The notes beneath the pieces are model-generated. The model was not told the DNA's origin. It did no database searches and worked only from the letters and a program-made list of their open reading frames with translations. This document shows positions 1-11,800 of a DNA stretch of 64,000 bases, piece by piece; the first letter of the stretch is position 1, and every line of letters begins with the position of its first letter. The stretch lies in the NCBI GenBank assembly GCA_963748925.1, contig CAVVKG010000009.1:496001-560000 (forward strand), written 5' to 3'. The DNA is from Cryomorpha sp963748925 (GTDB lineage Bacteria > Bacteroidota > Bacteroidia > Flavobacteriales_D > Cryomorphaceae). Both the position numbers and the translations under genes were made by a program.

Positions 1-986
1 TGGGTAGAAGGCTCAACAGAATAGACGATGTTAATTTTGCATTTAGAACCAAGAGGTTGAATTGCTGGTTTAACAAGGGTAAAGCCTTTTATGTTGAGCT
101 GAATGTAAGATTGTTTTTTTACCTGCTCGTTACACGATTTGATGCCGCTTGCGCAGTAGATTTGGATACAGCCTTACCTGTTTGGTTAGCCACAAAGCTT
201 AAATCTAAAGTTTTTGCCTTTGACGCCCACGAATACTTTCAGGAAGTGCCTGAAGTGATAAATAGAAAAAGGGTTAAACACTTTTGGGAGCGGGTAGCAA
301 GGTTTATTGTGCCAAAGACAGATTTCCGCTATACTGTTTCTCCCGGCCTCGCCCGTCAGTTTAAAGTCCTTTATGGAGTTCCCTTTTCTGTCGTCAGAAA
401 CCTTCCAAAATATGAAGAGCATAGCATAAAGGAGAATGGCTCTTTGTTTATTCTCTACCAGGGAGCCTTAAATAAGGGAAGAGGGCTGGAAGCCCTTATC
501 ACCGCGGCTTCTAAACTACCGATCCCTGTTAAAATTGCAGGAGAGGGCGATTTAAGCGGGGAGCTACATGCTCTTGTTAAAAAATTGAAGTTAGATAACA
601 AGGTTGAGTTTCTGGGTTATCTCAAACCCCAAGAATTGAGAAGATTAACTCCAAAAGCATTTCTGGGATATAATTTGCTCGAGAATAGTGGTCTCAGTTA
701 TTATTATTCTTTGGCAAACAAGTTTTTTGATTATACCATGGCCGGTGTGCCCTGCCTTGTTCCATCCTTTCCCGAATATAAGGCACTGAATGAAAGGTAT
801 GAGATTGGAATTGCGACAAATCTTATGGAAAGCGATATTGTTTCAGTGGTTAGTGATTTGGTTGCCGATAGGGCACGGTATCTAAAACTTGTTGAAAATG
901 CGCTTAAAGCAGCTAAAGATTTAAATTGGGAAAAGGAGCAAAGGGTGCTTCTAGATTTGTATGCGCAACATCTCCCGACTGTTTAA
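1..986 (+). CDS. Glycosyltransferase family 4-like protein (5' end cut by window)
   Basis: The reading frame is open from base 3, so the gene starts upstream of the window; the TTG at 57 is probably internal. The visible part (about 328 residues) looks like a GT4-type, GT-B fold glycosyltransferase. It has an N-terminal segment with FAFDAHEYFQEVPEV, as in many Bacteroidota sugar transferases, then a C-terminal donor-binding half with LFILYQGALNKGRGLEAL, KIAGEGDLSGEL and the late segment YYYSLANKFFDYTMAGVPCL, where the nucleotide-sugar-binding region usually lies. It probably transfers a sugar during surface polysaccharide or glycan synthesis at the cytoplasmic side of the inner membrane. Donor and acceptor cannot be told. 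The next gene follows after 21 bases on the same strand, so co-transcription is likely. Confidence 0.8.
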   Translation, partial: GRRLNRIDDVNFAFRTKRLNCWFNKGKAFYVELNVRLFFYLLVTRFDAACAVDLDTALPVWLATKLKSKVFAFDAHEYFQEVPEVINRKRVKHFWERVARFIVPKTDFRYTVSPGLARQFKVLYGVPFSVVRNLPKYEEHSIKENGSLFILYQGALNKGRGLEALITAASKLPIPVKIAGEGDLSGELHALVKKLKLDNKVEFLGYLKPQELRRLTPKAFLGYNLLENSGLSYYYSLANKFFDYTMAGVPCLVPSFPEYKALNERYEIGIATNLMESDIVSVVSDLVADRARYLKLVENALKAAKDLNWEKEQRVLLDLYAQHLPTV

Positions 987-1007
987 TAAGCTTTAAAAAC
1001 TGGAAAA

Positions 1008-2423
1008 GTGGGTTACGCCTTAATTTTACTCTTTTTGATTACCTGCTTTGTTGTTGCGTCATTTTACACGTTAAAAATGAATCTAGTTCATTTTGTGTTC
1101 GCAAAAAAGATGTTGCACATATCAGCTATTTCGATTTCTGCAGCCTCTGTTTTTATGATAGAGAATGAAATACTGCTTTATATTGTCGGAGCGAGCGTCC
1201 TTATCCTTTTCTTCATGGTCTATAAAGGATTTTTCGTTGGTTTGGAGCATCAAAATCGGAGAAGTTGGGGTGTGTTTTATTTTGCAGCCGTTTTTTTTGT
1301 GCTTCTTTTGGCCTTTCCGGATGAGCCTAATAAAATTTTCTATCCGCTCGCTGTCCTCGCTCTGGCAGATGGGATGGCAACTCTAATTGGTTATTTTTTT
1401 GGAAAGCACCCGCTTCCCATTGGAAGTGAGGCCAAATCCTGGGAGGGTTCTATAGTATTTTTCTTGTCGACATTGGTTTGTTTTACGCTGATACCCTTAT
1501 TTGTTGATCGAGTTGATCCCTGTTTTGATTCTATATGGGCATTGATTATTGTGAGTGTTTTTCTAACCGTCGTAGAGGCTATTTCAATAAAGGGTCGCGA
1601 TAATATATGGGTGCCTTTTGGAGTGCTTTACTGGATATTAATCGATACTGCCTATATCGATGTCTTTTCGTTTCTTATTGTAACTGGCATTGCAGGGGTC
1701 TCATTTTTTACCTTTAAAATGAAGTGGCTTACATCTGATGGAGCGGTTGCTGCAGCGCTTTTGGGGTGTTTACTAATGATTTCGCCGCAGCCTGTATGGG
1801 TAATTCCGGCTTTGGTGTTTTTCGTGTCTGGAAGCTTAATTTCGTTTTTGCCTAAGAAGAAAAACACACAGGGTCACGAACCTCGTTCTTCATTTCAGGT
1901 ATTTTGCAATGGTTTAATTTCTACCATTTTTATCGCTTTGTATTTTATAACTTCAGATTTTGTTTTTTTAGTGGCAGGAATAGCGGCGCTTGCAACGTCT
2001 ATGAGCGATACCACATCATCAGAAATTGGAGTTCGCTATGGAAAGAAAACCTATAATATTCTTAGTTTTAAAAGTGTAAATGCAGGTTTTAGCGGTGGCA
2101 TCTCTGCTACCGGAACAATTGCGGGAATAATTTTCCTGTCACTTTTCTGTTTTGTCCCATTCGGGATTACTGGAGATTTTAATTTAAAGGATTACCTTAT
2201 AATTTTTAGCTCCGGCCTTTTCGGTAATGTGATAGACAGCTATTTAGGAGCTTTATATCAGGTAAAATATCGAGTGACTTTGTCGTCAGAATGGAGCGAT
2301 TATCCAGTCAAATCAGTTGGTCAGGAGGTTCGCGGCTATCCTATGATTACAAATGATGTAGTAAATCTTTTATCGACCATACTTGCTTCTTTACTAGCCG
2401 TTTTTCTTTATAATGTACTGTAG
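1008..2423 (+). CDS. Phytol/dolichol kinase-like + DUF92 (VTE6-like) fused membrane protein
   Basis: A polytopic membrane protein of 471 residues with a GTG start 21 bases after the glycosyltransferase. A later ATG (1077) would delete the first membrane segment, so GTG is preferred. The N-terminal half resembles CTP-dependent phytol/dolichol kinases (VTE5/SEC59 type): a lysine/histidine segment FAKKMLHI, then LADGMATLIGYFFGKH and KSWEGS, the usual CTP-binding region. The C-terminal half (from about residue 235) is DUF92/TIGR00297-like: TSDGAVAAALLG, SDTTSSEIGVRYGKK and NAGFSGGISATGT. In plants VTE5 and VTE6 perform the two successive phosphorylations of phytol. The substrate here is unknown; an isoprenoid alcohol is the natural guess. 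Family assignment is good, the reaction is inference. Confidence 0.75.
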   Translation: MGYALILLFLITCFVVASFYTLKMNLVHFVFAKKMLHISAISISAASVFMIENEILLYIVGASVLILFFMVYKGFFVGLEHQNRRSWGVFYFAAVFFVLLLAFPDEPNKIFYPLAVLALADGMATLIGYFFGKHPLPIGSEAKSWEGSIVFFLSTLVCFTLIPLFVDRVDPCFDSIWALIIVSVFLTVVEAISIKGRDNIWVPFGVLYWILIDTAYIDVFSFLIVTGIAGVSFFTFKMKWLTSDGAVAAALLGCLLMISPQPVWVIPALVFFVSGSLISFLPKKKNTQGHEPRSSFQVFCNGLISTIFIALYFITSDFVFLVAGIAALATSMSDTTSSEIGVRYGKKTYNILSFKSVNAGFSGGISATGTIAGIIFLSLFCFVPFGITGDFNLKDYLIIFSSGLFGNVIDSYLGALYQVKYRVTLSSEWSDYPVKSVGQEVRGYPMITNDVVNLLSTILASLLAVFLYNVL

Positions 2424-2532
2424 CTGATTTCAAAAGCTATGCTTACTCACAAATTATTGTGGAAAAGAGTCGATTTTTGAAACCTTATAGTGCCGCTATT
2501 CCGTATCTTTATCTATTAAAGTATCTCCCCCT

Positions 2533-3582
2533 ATGAACTATCACTCGCCTTTTAAGGTGATTGCGTCTGCTGTATTGGTTTTTCTCGTCACATCTCTTGC
2601 GGCGCAGAATTGCAGTGATCCGCAGCTATTATGCGGTCAATCAGGACCAGAAAACCTCACTACAGTAGATGGTGTGGACACGCCGGTTCCCGGCGACTTT
2701 TGTTTCAACCAGGCGCAGAACGCAGTTTTTTTCGAATTTGAAACGTTAGACTTGGATCAATTTCCGGGCTTGAGTTTTGATGATCCTACAGCTTCACTTT
2801 CCGTTGCAAATATTTCTTGTGATCCAGATACTTCGCTAGGGCAAGGTATTTTGATTGCAGTTTTTTCTGCCACTGATGCCTGCGATTTCACAACATTTAA
2901 TACGCCTGTAATTTGCGATACTTTGTTTCAGGCTCAGGATGTTCCCCTCGATAATCTGGATCCATCCACTACATATTATGTCATGGTGAGCGGGTTAATA
3001 GGCGATCTGCCAGCTATTAATCCGAGCGAATGCGAGGTAAGCCTTTCGGTTTCCGGCCCTGCAGTAACGTATGATCTGGAAGCAGACTGGTACCCTGAAG
3101 GAGATGATAGCAGGAATATTTTGCTTGCCGGAGAAACACTAATTCTAGAGGCAAACAGCGACTTGACGGGCTACTCATGGATTGGCGAAAATCTAAACGA
3201 AACCTCTGGAAATACGGTAACAGCTAATCCTGAAGGGGTAGAAGAAACCTTTGAATACATTGTGGAAACTACAATTAATGACTGTATTTACAGTGAGGTT
3301 CTGACCGTTCCAATTAGACCTGCAATTGTTCCTTACAACACTTTTACTCCAAACGATGATGGTTTTAACGATACGTGGGAGATTAAGGATATTACAAAAT
3401 GGCCAAACGCCCAGATCAACGTTTATTCCCGTTGGGGAACCAAGGTTTTTCAAGCTACGAATTATGGGAATGACTGGGGAGGTGACGATTTGCCGGCTGC
3501 TACGTATTATTATGTTATTGAATTAAATCCGGTTGATTTCAATTCAGAACCTTACACCGGTTCGTTGACGATTTTGAGATGA
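2533..3582 (+). CDS. Secreted protein with T9SS type B (CHU_C) sorting domain
   Basis: 349 residues. An N-terminal signal peptide (hydrophobic VIASAVLVFLVTSLAAQ) is followed by a Cys-rich region (residues about 25-180; CSDPQLLCGQ, SCDPDTSLG, NPSECEVSLSVSG) that resembles the adhesin-like cargo of Bacteroidota, then an Ig-like segment (about 180-260). The last ~85 residues are a gliding-motility-associated C-terminal domain (TIGR04131/CHU_C) with FTPNDDGFNDTWEI, YSRWGTKVF and LPAATYYYVIEL. Such domains direct export through the type IX system and often need a matching SprF-like protein. The stop overlaps the start of the following PorP/SprF gene (ATGA), which supports a two-gene module. The ligand is unknown. 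It is the smallest of three such cargo proteins here. Confidence 0.85.
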   Translation: MNYHSPFKVIASAVLVFLVTSLAAQNCSDPQLLCGQSGPENLTTVDGVDTPVPGDFCFNQAQNAVFFEFETLDLDQFPGLSFDDPTASLSVANISCDPDTSLGQGILIAVFSATDACDFTTFNTPVICDTLFQAQDVPLDNLDPSTTYYVMVSGLIGDLPAINPSECEVSLSVSGPAVTYDLEADWYPEGDDSRNILLAGETLILEANSDLTGYSWIGENLNETSGNTVTANPEGVEETFEYIVETTINDCIYSEVLTVPIRPAIVPYNTFTPNDDGFNDTWEIKDITKWPNAQINVYSRWGTKVFQATNYGNDWGGDDLPAATYYYVIELNPVDFNSEPYTGSLTILR

Positions 3583-4514
3583 AAAAGTACTTTTCTATAT
3601 TATTCTTTATAAGTTTTGGACTCGCAGGATTTGCCCAGCAAAACGCGCAATTCTCAAACTTTTTATTTAATGCATTTGCTGTTAATCCAGCAAATGCCGG
3701 ACTGAAGAAATGTTTAGATGCGCGAGCAGGTTACCGCACGCAATGGGTTGGCTTTGAAAATAATCCAAGAACCATATTTGTCAATGCACATCAGCGCATC
3801 GAGTCCATAAGCAATGATCGTGGTATTATTCACGGAGCCGGGATTGATATAGAAGCAGATAACACCGGACCATCAAGTCGCACGGGAATGCATCTTAATT
3901 ATGCTATTCATGTGCCGCTTACGCGAAAAGTGCGCATCTCATTCGGAATTGCATTTGGAGCCTTGCAGTACAGACTCGATGCATCGCAGCTAAACGTATC
4001 AAATCAGGCAGACCCACTCGTACAGCAGTCTCAATCTGAGTTGGTATTCCCGGATATTAAAGCGGGAGTTTGGCTTTACAGCAAGTATTGGTTCGTTGGT
4101 TTTAGTGGGGCTCACCTTACTAATCCCACACTTAATGATATAGGAACAGACACTCAGCTACAGCCTAATTTTAACCTTATGGCCGGCCGAATCTTTGAAT
4201 CTGGCGAACGCATGAGCTATATTCCTGCGGCACAATTAAAATTTACTGGTAACTCTGTGCCGTCAATTGACGTAAACTTCTGGGCAGACTATGACAATCG
4301 AGTGGCTTTGGGTGTCGCTTTTAGATCTCAAGACGCCGTGTCAGGGATGCTGAAATTTAATTTCTTAGACTATTTTACTCTTGCCTATGCGTATGATTTT
4401 ACCTACTCAAAAGTTCGATATGGCTCCTCTAATTCACATGAAATTATTCTTGGAATTACCGCCTGCCCCCGAAGTCAAAAAGTAGGATTTGTACCATGCA
4501 ACGCTTATGACTAA
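3579..4514 (+). CDS. PorP/SprF family type IX secretion outer-membrane protein (module 1)
   Basis: 311 residues with a signal peptide ending near GLAGFAQQ and a beta-barrel pattern. The N-terminal family motif is clear: FAVNPANAGL followed by GYRTQWVGF. The C-terminal strands end with EIILGITACP. PorP/SprF proteins sit in the outer membrane; SprF of Flavobacterium johnsoniae is required for secretion of the adhesin SprB, and type B cargo commonly has an adjacent SprF-like partner. Start ATG overlaps the upstream cargo stop by one base (ATGA), so the two are translationally coupled. A Cys pair near the C terminus (ACPRS, VPCNA) is unlike the two other paralogues in this window. Confidence 0.9.
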   Translation: MKKYFSILFFISFGLAGFAQQNAQFSNFLFNAFAVNPANAGLKKCLDARAGYRTQWVGFENNPRTIFVNAHQRIESISNDRGIIHGAGIDIEADNTGPSSRTGMHLNYAIHVPLTRKVRISFGIAFGALQYRLDASQLNVSNQADPLVQQSQSELVFPDIKAGVWLYSKYWFVGFSGAHLTNPTLNDIGTDTQLQPNFNLMAGRIFESGERMSYIPAAQLKFTGNSVPSIDVNFWADYDNRVALGVAFRSQDAVSGMLKFNFLDYFTLAYAYDFTYSKVRYGSSNSHEIILGITACPRSQKVGFVPCNAYD

Positions 4515-4519
4515 ATAAA

Positions 4520-5899
4520 TTGGATAAGTCGAAAAACATATTTCTAGCATTTCTTGCAATTGGTTTTGCAATATTTTCGCTGCAAGTTTCAGCGCAGTCG
4601 TCATCTGTTTATTCCTGGGCCGGTGGCTCTGGAAATTGGAATGATAATATCAACTGGACAGTTGATGGCATACCTGCTATGACATCTCCCTCTCAAGGAG
4701 ATATTGTTTTTATCTCAACAGCAGATGATATTGAAATTCGACTCACAGAAAACACATTTGCGGAAGCGATAAGTACTACCGGAGAAGGAGAAGTACAATT
4801 TACCGCCAAAACGAATGTTGATTTTCAAGTGGCGTCATCATTTGTGATGTCAGAGAAAACCTTTGCCAACAAAAATGTGAATGTTAAACTTGAAGGTACC
4901 GGTTCAGAAAACTATTTCCTCGTCTCTGATAATCTCAAGAGTCAGATAAAGTTTCAGTCCAAAAATAAATATAAGAACCTTGGTAATTTAGCTAAGGCAG
5001 GCGGATCATGTCCGTTCTTTACAATAACTCCTAATCCTGTCCCTCCCACTTGCAATGGGTTTAATAATGGAGTTGCTTCCGTTGAGCCGATTACTGATGG
5101 GGTAGGTCCTTATACCTATAATTGGATCGGTGGCCCGTCAGCTCCGCAATGGAATAATGTTGGCGCAGGTACTTTTACTATAATAATATTTGATGTTGGT
5201 CAAGGTGTTCAGTGTAATATAGACGTATTCGTTAACGAGCCCGGCCCACTAACTGTTTTTTCTATGAACGCATCGCCTCCACTTTGTGCAGATGTATGTA
5301 ATGGAACTAGTTCTCCGATTGTTATCGGGGGTAACGGTGGGTATGAATTAAATTGGTCAAGCGGCGAAAATGGCTTTAATGCCAGTATGCTCTGTCCAAC
5401 TTTCACATTAACTATTGAAGATATTCAGGGGTGTATTTATGATACAACATATACTTTCCCCAACCCGCCCGATACCATAAAATTTAATGCAGCAATTACC
5501 AATGTCGATTGCTTTGGAAATGACAATGGAGCCATAGATGTAACAATCTCAGGTGGAGTAGGTGCTTTTACACAATCGTGGACAGGCCCTAACGGATTCA
5601 CTGCTACCGTTGAAGATATTAGCAATCTCGAACCCGGGGATTATACACTCCAGGTGGAGGATGGCAATAGTTGTTTGGCTGATACTGTGTTTACAATTAC
5701 AGAGAATCCCGTTCTTTCAGCTACTTCTGCAAAAGTAGATAATGAATGTGGGGGAGAAGCCGAAGGCTCTATCTCTGTAACACCTTCTGGTGGTATGGTT
5801 CCTTACAGTTATGCATGGTCTGGACCTGACGGATATACCGATACAGCGCAGAATATTGCTAACCTGGAATCGGGACTTTATGAACTTGACCATTACTGA
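4520..5899 (+). CDS. SprB-like repeat adhesin, N-terminal part (frame broken)
   Basis: Starts at TTG (4520), 5 bases after the preceding stop, with a signal peptide (FLAFLAIGFAIFSLQVSAQ). A region with YSWAGGSGNWNDNINW precedes the first SprB-type repeats, which have the pattern C-x(5-8)-G-x-I-x(6)-GG-x(2)-PY-x(3)-W-x-GP-x-GF. Three complete repeats and most of a fourth lie in this frame. The frame then ends artificially after NLESGLYEL at a TGA. The expected continuation LTITDAALC is found in the next frame, reached if one T of the TT at about 5886-5887 is removed. The intact gene would span 4520-12167 and encode about 2548 residues. SprB-type adhesins move along the cell surface in gliding flavobacteria; gliding by this organism is not shown. 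Confidence 0.85.
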   Translation: MDKSKNIFLAFLAIGFAIFSLQVSAQSSSVYSWAGGSGNWNDNINWTVDGIPAMTSPSQGDIVFISTADDIEIRLTENTFAEAISTTGEGEVQFTAKTNVDFQVASSFVMSEKTFANKNVNVKLEGTGSENYFLVSDNLKSQIKFQSKNKYKNLGNLAKAGGSCPFFTITPNPVPPTCNGFNNGVASVEPITDGVGPYTYNWIGGPSAPQWNNVGAGTFTIIIFDVGQGVQCNIDVFVNEPGPLTVFSMNASPPLCADVCNGTSSPIVIGGNGGYELNWSSGENGFNASMLCPTFTLTIEDIQGCIYDTTYTFPNPPDTIKFNAAITNVDCFGNDNGAIDVTISGGVGAFTQSWTGPNGFTATVEDISNLEPGDYTLQVEDGNSCLADTVFTITENPVLSATSAKVDNECGGEAEGSISVTPSGGMVPYSYAWSGPDGYTDTAQNIANLESGLYELDHY

Positions 5900-8800
5900 T
5901 GCAGCACTTTGTACATTCACCACACAAGTTACAATAGATGAGCCTTCAGAAATTACAGTAAGTTTCACCTCAGAAGATGTATTGTGCGCAGGAGGAAATT
6001 CCGGGTCGGCAACAGCAACAGCTTTAGGAGGCAGTCCTGGATATACCTATTCGTGGGAAGGACCTGACATGTTTACCCAGGTTGGTCCAGGTATTACGGG
6101 TATAACAGCCGGAACTTATCTGGTAACTATTACTGATGCAAATCTTTGCTCTATTGTCGATTCGTTGGAAATAGGGCAGCCCGACTCGCTGGATGTACAA
6201 CTTTTAGTTAGCGATATTACTTGTAATAACGGTAGCAATGGGTCTATCAGTTCCACCATTACCGGTGGAACAGCCCCTTACACGATTGCGTGGACAGGTC
6301 CTGCAGGTTTTTCTTCCTCAGACCCGGACATATCGGGCCTTTTGCCAGGCAGCTACTCCGTAACAATTACTGATTTCAACAATTGTCAAATTACTGAGAC
6401 AGAAGAAATTGATAATCCTCAGTCGATTCAAATTAGCGCTGCAATAACAGCCAGTTCTTGCGCCACCTCCAGCGATGGAGCGATAGATATTACACCTGCT
6501 GGCGGATCGGAGCCATACACCTACGCCTGGACGGGGCCAGCCGGGTTTAGCAGCACAAGTCAAGATATTTCTAACCGACCCCCGGGAACCTATTCAGTTA
6601 CCGTTACCGACGCCAATTTATGTTCAGCATCTGGTACATATACAATTAACTCACCGGGAGCCTTATCTGCCACCTTTGCTACGGTTAATGCTTCCTGTTT
6701 TGGAGTGCCTGATGGCTCAATAACAACAACTCCAAATGGTGGTACTGCCCCTTATTCGTTTTTGTGGTTAGGGCCAAGCGGATTTCTATCTACCAATCAA
6801 AACATCTCAGGATTGTTAGGCGGAACGTACAGTCTGCAAATAACAGACGCTTCGGGTTGTGCTGGTTTTCTTATGGTAACCATTACCCAACCACCAAAAA
6901 TTAATATTACGGGTTCTGTAACTCAGGTAAGCTGTTTTGGTGGGTCAAACGGGGCAATAAGTATTATTTCAAATGGGGGCAATCCTCCCTACACTTATTC
7001 ATGGATCGGCCCAGATGGCTATACGGCAACGACCAAAAATATTTCAGGAATACCAGCGGGCGCGTATACACTTACGGTTACCGATGCTATTCTATGTTCA
7101 AATTCCCGAATTTTCACAGTAAATCAGCCAGCTGAGATAGCGGTCTCTGCTACAATTACTAATGTTGTTTGTGCAGGTGATTCCGATGGAGGCATCTCCA
7201 TTTCTATATCTAACGGCATTGCGCCATATAGCTTTTCATGGACTGGCCCTAACGGGTTTACTTCCAATTCACAGAATATTTCTAATGTTTCGGGTGGCAC
7301 TTACAATCTTACAGTGACTGATGCAAACACTTGTTCGGTTTTTCATTCCTATACCATCGACGAAACAGTAGTAATTTCACTAGATGCAGATATAACCGAT
7401 GTGCTTTGTTTTGGCGATTCCAATGGATCAATAGACTTGGAGATATTAGGAGGCGCTGAACCTTATGTTCAAAACTGGACTGGTCCTGACGGATTCACTT
7501 CTACAGATCAATCTATTTCTGACCTACAGCCAGGCGATTATTCCTATACGCTAAGTGACGATAATGGGTGTTCAGTGAGTGATGTTTTCACTGTTTCTTC
7601 TCCTGAAGCACTCGGTCTAACATTTGATACAAGCGATATTTCCTGTTTTGGTAATGTTGATGGTAGCCTTACGGCAAATGTTACAGACGGAACTCCTCCT
7701 TACAATTATTCATGGACCGGACCCGATGGATTTAATTCGTCGCAAGCCTCCATTTCAGACTTAAATGCCGGAATTTATGCTGTTACAATAACGGATAGTA
7801 ACAATTGTGAAATTAGCGGAAGCGCAGAAATACTGGAGCCAATACTACTGGATGTCACGGTAGATGTTACTCAGCCCGGTTGTTTGGTTGATGACGGAGA
7901 GCTTATTGCCAATGCTGCAGGCGGAACCATATCAATAGATTATTCATACAGCTGGGAGAATGAAGCGGGTATAGAGGTGGGAACAACCACTACTCTGTCA
8001 AATTTAGGACCTGGCGAATACACTGTTACCGTTTCGGATGATAATGGTTGCGTGGCGCAGGAAACAATCTCACTTGAGCGTGTTACTTTTAATATTATTG
8101 CAGCTGTAAATCGTGTTACCTGTATTGGGAATACTGACGGAAGTATAGAATTAAATCCGACTAATGGAACACCTCCATTCACCTATGCATGGACTGGACC
8201 AAACGGTTTTGTATCGAGCGATGCCTCGATTGAAAATCTGGAAGTGGGCCAGTATGAAGTGGTAGTTGAAGATGCAAGCGGCTGTGCGCTAAATATAGTT
8301 TATGATGTTGATGAACCCGATGAGATTAGCTTTAATCCAACCATCACGCCTGAATCTTGTCCAGGTGAATCGGATGGATCCATTCAGCTAGCTTTAACCG
8401 GAGGAACGCCTGGATTTGTGATAAGCTGGACCGGACCCGATAGCTTTAGCTCAAATAGCATTGACATTACCGATCTGGCTCCCGGAGCTTATACGGCTTC
8501 TGTTTCTGATGTAAATGGCTGTATCAAGGATACTACAATAAACGTAGGTGTTGGAAACGATTTTGATATTGTTCTTGATGGAACAAATCCGGTTTGTGCC
8601 GGAGACTTTTCTGGGAGCATTAATGCTGAAGCACTCCCTACCTCGGGTTCTCCTGGAGTATTTACATTCGCCTGGAGCGGACCCAATGGATTTGCTTCGT
8701 TAAATCAGAATATAACAAACTTAGATGCCGGTGTTTATATCGTAACAGTTACAAGCCAGGAAGGATGTACCCTTCAGGATTCACTTGAATTGTTAATGCC

Positions 8801-11800
8801 CGATTCTATCTTGATAGATGTTATCGTAACAAATTCAAATTGTCTGCTTTCAGATGGTTCTGCTTCGGCTACCGTTTCTGGCGGGGTGGGCACCTTAGCA
8901 GTGAGATGGCTCGATAATAGCGGAAACGAAATTGCTACCGGAAATGAAATTCTCGATATTCCTTCAGGGGTTTACACCGTTGAGGTGAGCGATGATGCTG
9001 GCTGTATCATTGAAGAAACAGTAACTATATCTGACAACTCAGGAAGCATTGATGGACTTATCACTGATCCTCTCTGCGTGGGTGGAAGCAATGGTGAAAT
9101 TGATATTACAGTTGATGGTGGGCTCGCACCTCTAACTTTTAGCTGGTCAGATGGTGGTTCTTTTACTTCTTCTGACGAAGATATTACCGGAATTACTGCA
9201 GGAGAGTACACCATTATTGTAGAAGATGCGAATGGGTGTGTTTTTGCCGCCTCATTTATAGTTTCAGATCCCGCACAAATTGTGGCCAATGAAACCATTT
9301 CTCAAGTGTCTTGTAATGGTGGAGATGGTGCGATTTTATTGACGATTGAAAATGCCTTGCCACCGGTCGTAGTAGATTGGACCGGCCCGGATGGATTTGT
9401 GGCTACTGACGAGAATATTGCCAACCTCGAAGTTGGTACATACAATTATGAAATTACGGATGCGAATTTGTGTTCTATCACCGGTTCTATTGATTTGACG
9501 GCCTCGGAGGCGATCACTGCAACCGCCGAAATTGAAAATGTTCTTTGTGGTGGCGATAGCTCCGGCTCAATAGATCTTTCTGTCGTTGGTGGCGCAAGCC
9601 CACTCACTTATATGTGGTCTGATGGTTCTGGCTTCTCCAGCGATATTCAGGATATTGCAGATGTTCCCGCAGGCACTTACACGGTAGTAATTACCGATGC
9701 AAATAACTGCTTCATAACAGAAACTTATGATATTACCGAAAACACGGCCCTAAGTGCCGAGTTTACGATTGTTAACCCGGATTGTGCTGTTGATAATGGC
9801 TCCATTTCTGTGGTGCTTACCGGTGGTGTTGTCGCTACTGATTATTTTATTTCATGGACCGATATTGATGGAAATCCACTAGCTCCATCAGCAAGTATTA
9901 CAGATCTTGGCGTTGGAACATACATCTTTTCAGGATCAGATGATAATGGTTGCTCGATAGACACTACGATCGTATTGACAAATCCGGATGCAGATATTAC
10001 AGGAATTGTTACGAATGAGTCTTGCCCTGAATCTATTGATGGAGCAATCGACCTTACCGTTTTAGATGTTGCTGAACCTTTTGAAGTAGAATGGACAGGC
10101 CCGGATTCTTTCACCTCTAATTCTGAAGACCTTACAGGTTTGATGCCGGGAATTTATTCTTACCTGGTCACTGGGTTCGATGGCTGCGAATATTCAGGAA
10201 TGTTCACTGTAAACCCCGCAAGCCTTATCGATGTGGTTTCAGAGGTTTCTCAGTCTTGTTTTGGTCAGAATTCAGGTAGCATTACACTTACAGTTACCGG
10301 CGATAATCCTCCTTTCGACTTTGAATGGACTGGTCCTGATGGATTTAATTCTCAATCTGAAGATATTTCAAATTTGGCGCAGGGGACTTATCAGGTAACG
10401 ATTACCGATGGCAATGCCTGTGCTCAGGTTCTTGACTTTGAAATTCTGTCTAATCCAGAGATATTAGTGAATATTTCTTCCTCGGGCAATGCTTGTTTCG
10501 GTGAGGCACAGGGAACTATTGATATCATTATTTCTGGCGGTACTGAACCATATGTCGTAGATTGGAATGGACCCGATGGCTTTAGCTCAAATCTGCAGAA
10601 TTTGAACAACCTTGTAAGCGGTGATTATGCACTCACTATTACAGATAGCTCTGGCTGCTCGCTTGATTCAGTAATTAACGTGTTCGAACCAGCAGAGCTT
10701 ATCGCACAGGAAACGGTTGTTTCGGCGGGATGCAGCTCTACAGGAAGTTTGGGGATGATAGAACTTCTTATATCCGGCGGTACTCCCGGGTATTCTGCAG
10801 AGTGGACAGGCCCGGATGGATTTACATCCATCGACTTTGCCTTGACCGATCTTTTACCCGGAATTTACAATTATACCATTACCGACGCCAATAGCTGCGA
10901 GCTGAGTGGTGAAATTGAAATTTTTGAAGTTGAACCGATTGAATTGAATATCGCTGTGCAACAAATTTCGTGCGCTGGATTGAATAATGGTTCCGCAGAT
11001 GCCATAATCATTGGCGGCCTGGCTCCTTATGAGATTAATTGGAACGGGCCTGACGGCTTCAGTTCAACAGACCTTAATATTCTCAACTTAGCAGAAGGTA
11101 ATTATACCCTTTCTATTACCGATTCGGCCGGTTGTAGTATTTCTCAGGAAATTGAAATTATTGATCCAGACCCAATCTCTATTGAGATTGATGAAACGAT
11201 TGACGCTGATTGCAACACTTCACCGGTAGGAGCTATTAGCATAACTGCAGTTGGAGGAACAGAACCATATACTTTCGATTGGTCAGGGCCAAATGGATTT
11301 TCTTCAGATCAAGAAGACATTGGCAACTTGTTGCCTGGTGATTATTCTTTGCTGTTGATTGATAGTGAAGGGTGTGATGCTTCCGCGGATGTTACCATCA
11401 ATTTTGTGCTTGAAATATCTGGTGATGCAGGTGATGATTTAAACCTTTGTGCAGATGATTTACCGTTCACAATATTAGGTTCCGGTAGCAATGTAGACGA
11501 ATTTATATGGCGCGATTTAGAGGGCAACGAGATAAGCAGTAGTCAGATGTTGGTTATTTCAGAATCTCCGGGAACATATTCTTACATTTTAGTTGGCTCA
11601 AACGGGCTTTGTGCAGTCCAGGATACTGTGCTTGTTGAAGTGCTGGCGACCCCTGAGGCAGATGCCGGTCCTGATAAAGAAGTATTTGCAGAGGAAGTAT
11701 TCACATTAGGCGGAAGCCCAACTTCAAATGTTGATGCTACTTATTTATGGTCTCCAAATCCAACCTCTTCGTTGGATACTTCAAGCCCAAATCCTTCAGG

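Noticed and set aside
5790..5880. ATG 5790 as start of the large SprB-like frame
   Set aside because: The translation from 5790 to about 5885 does not fit any repeat, whereas the other frame does; the start is upstream at 4520.
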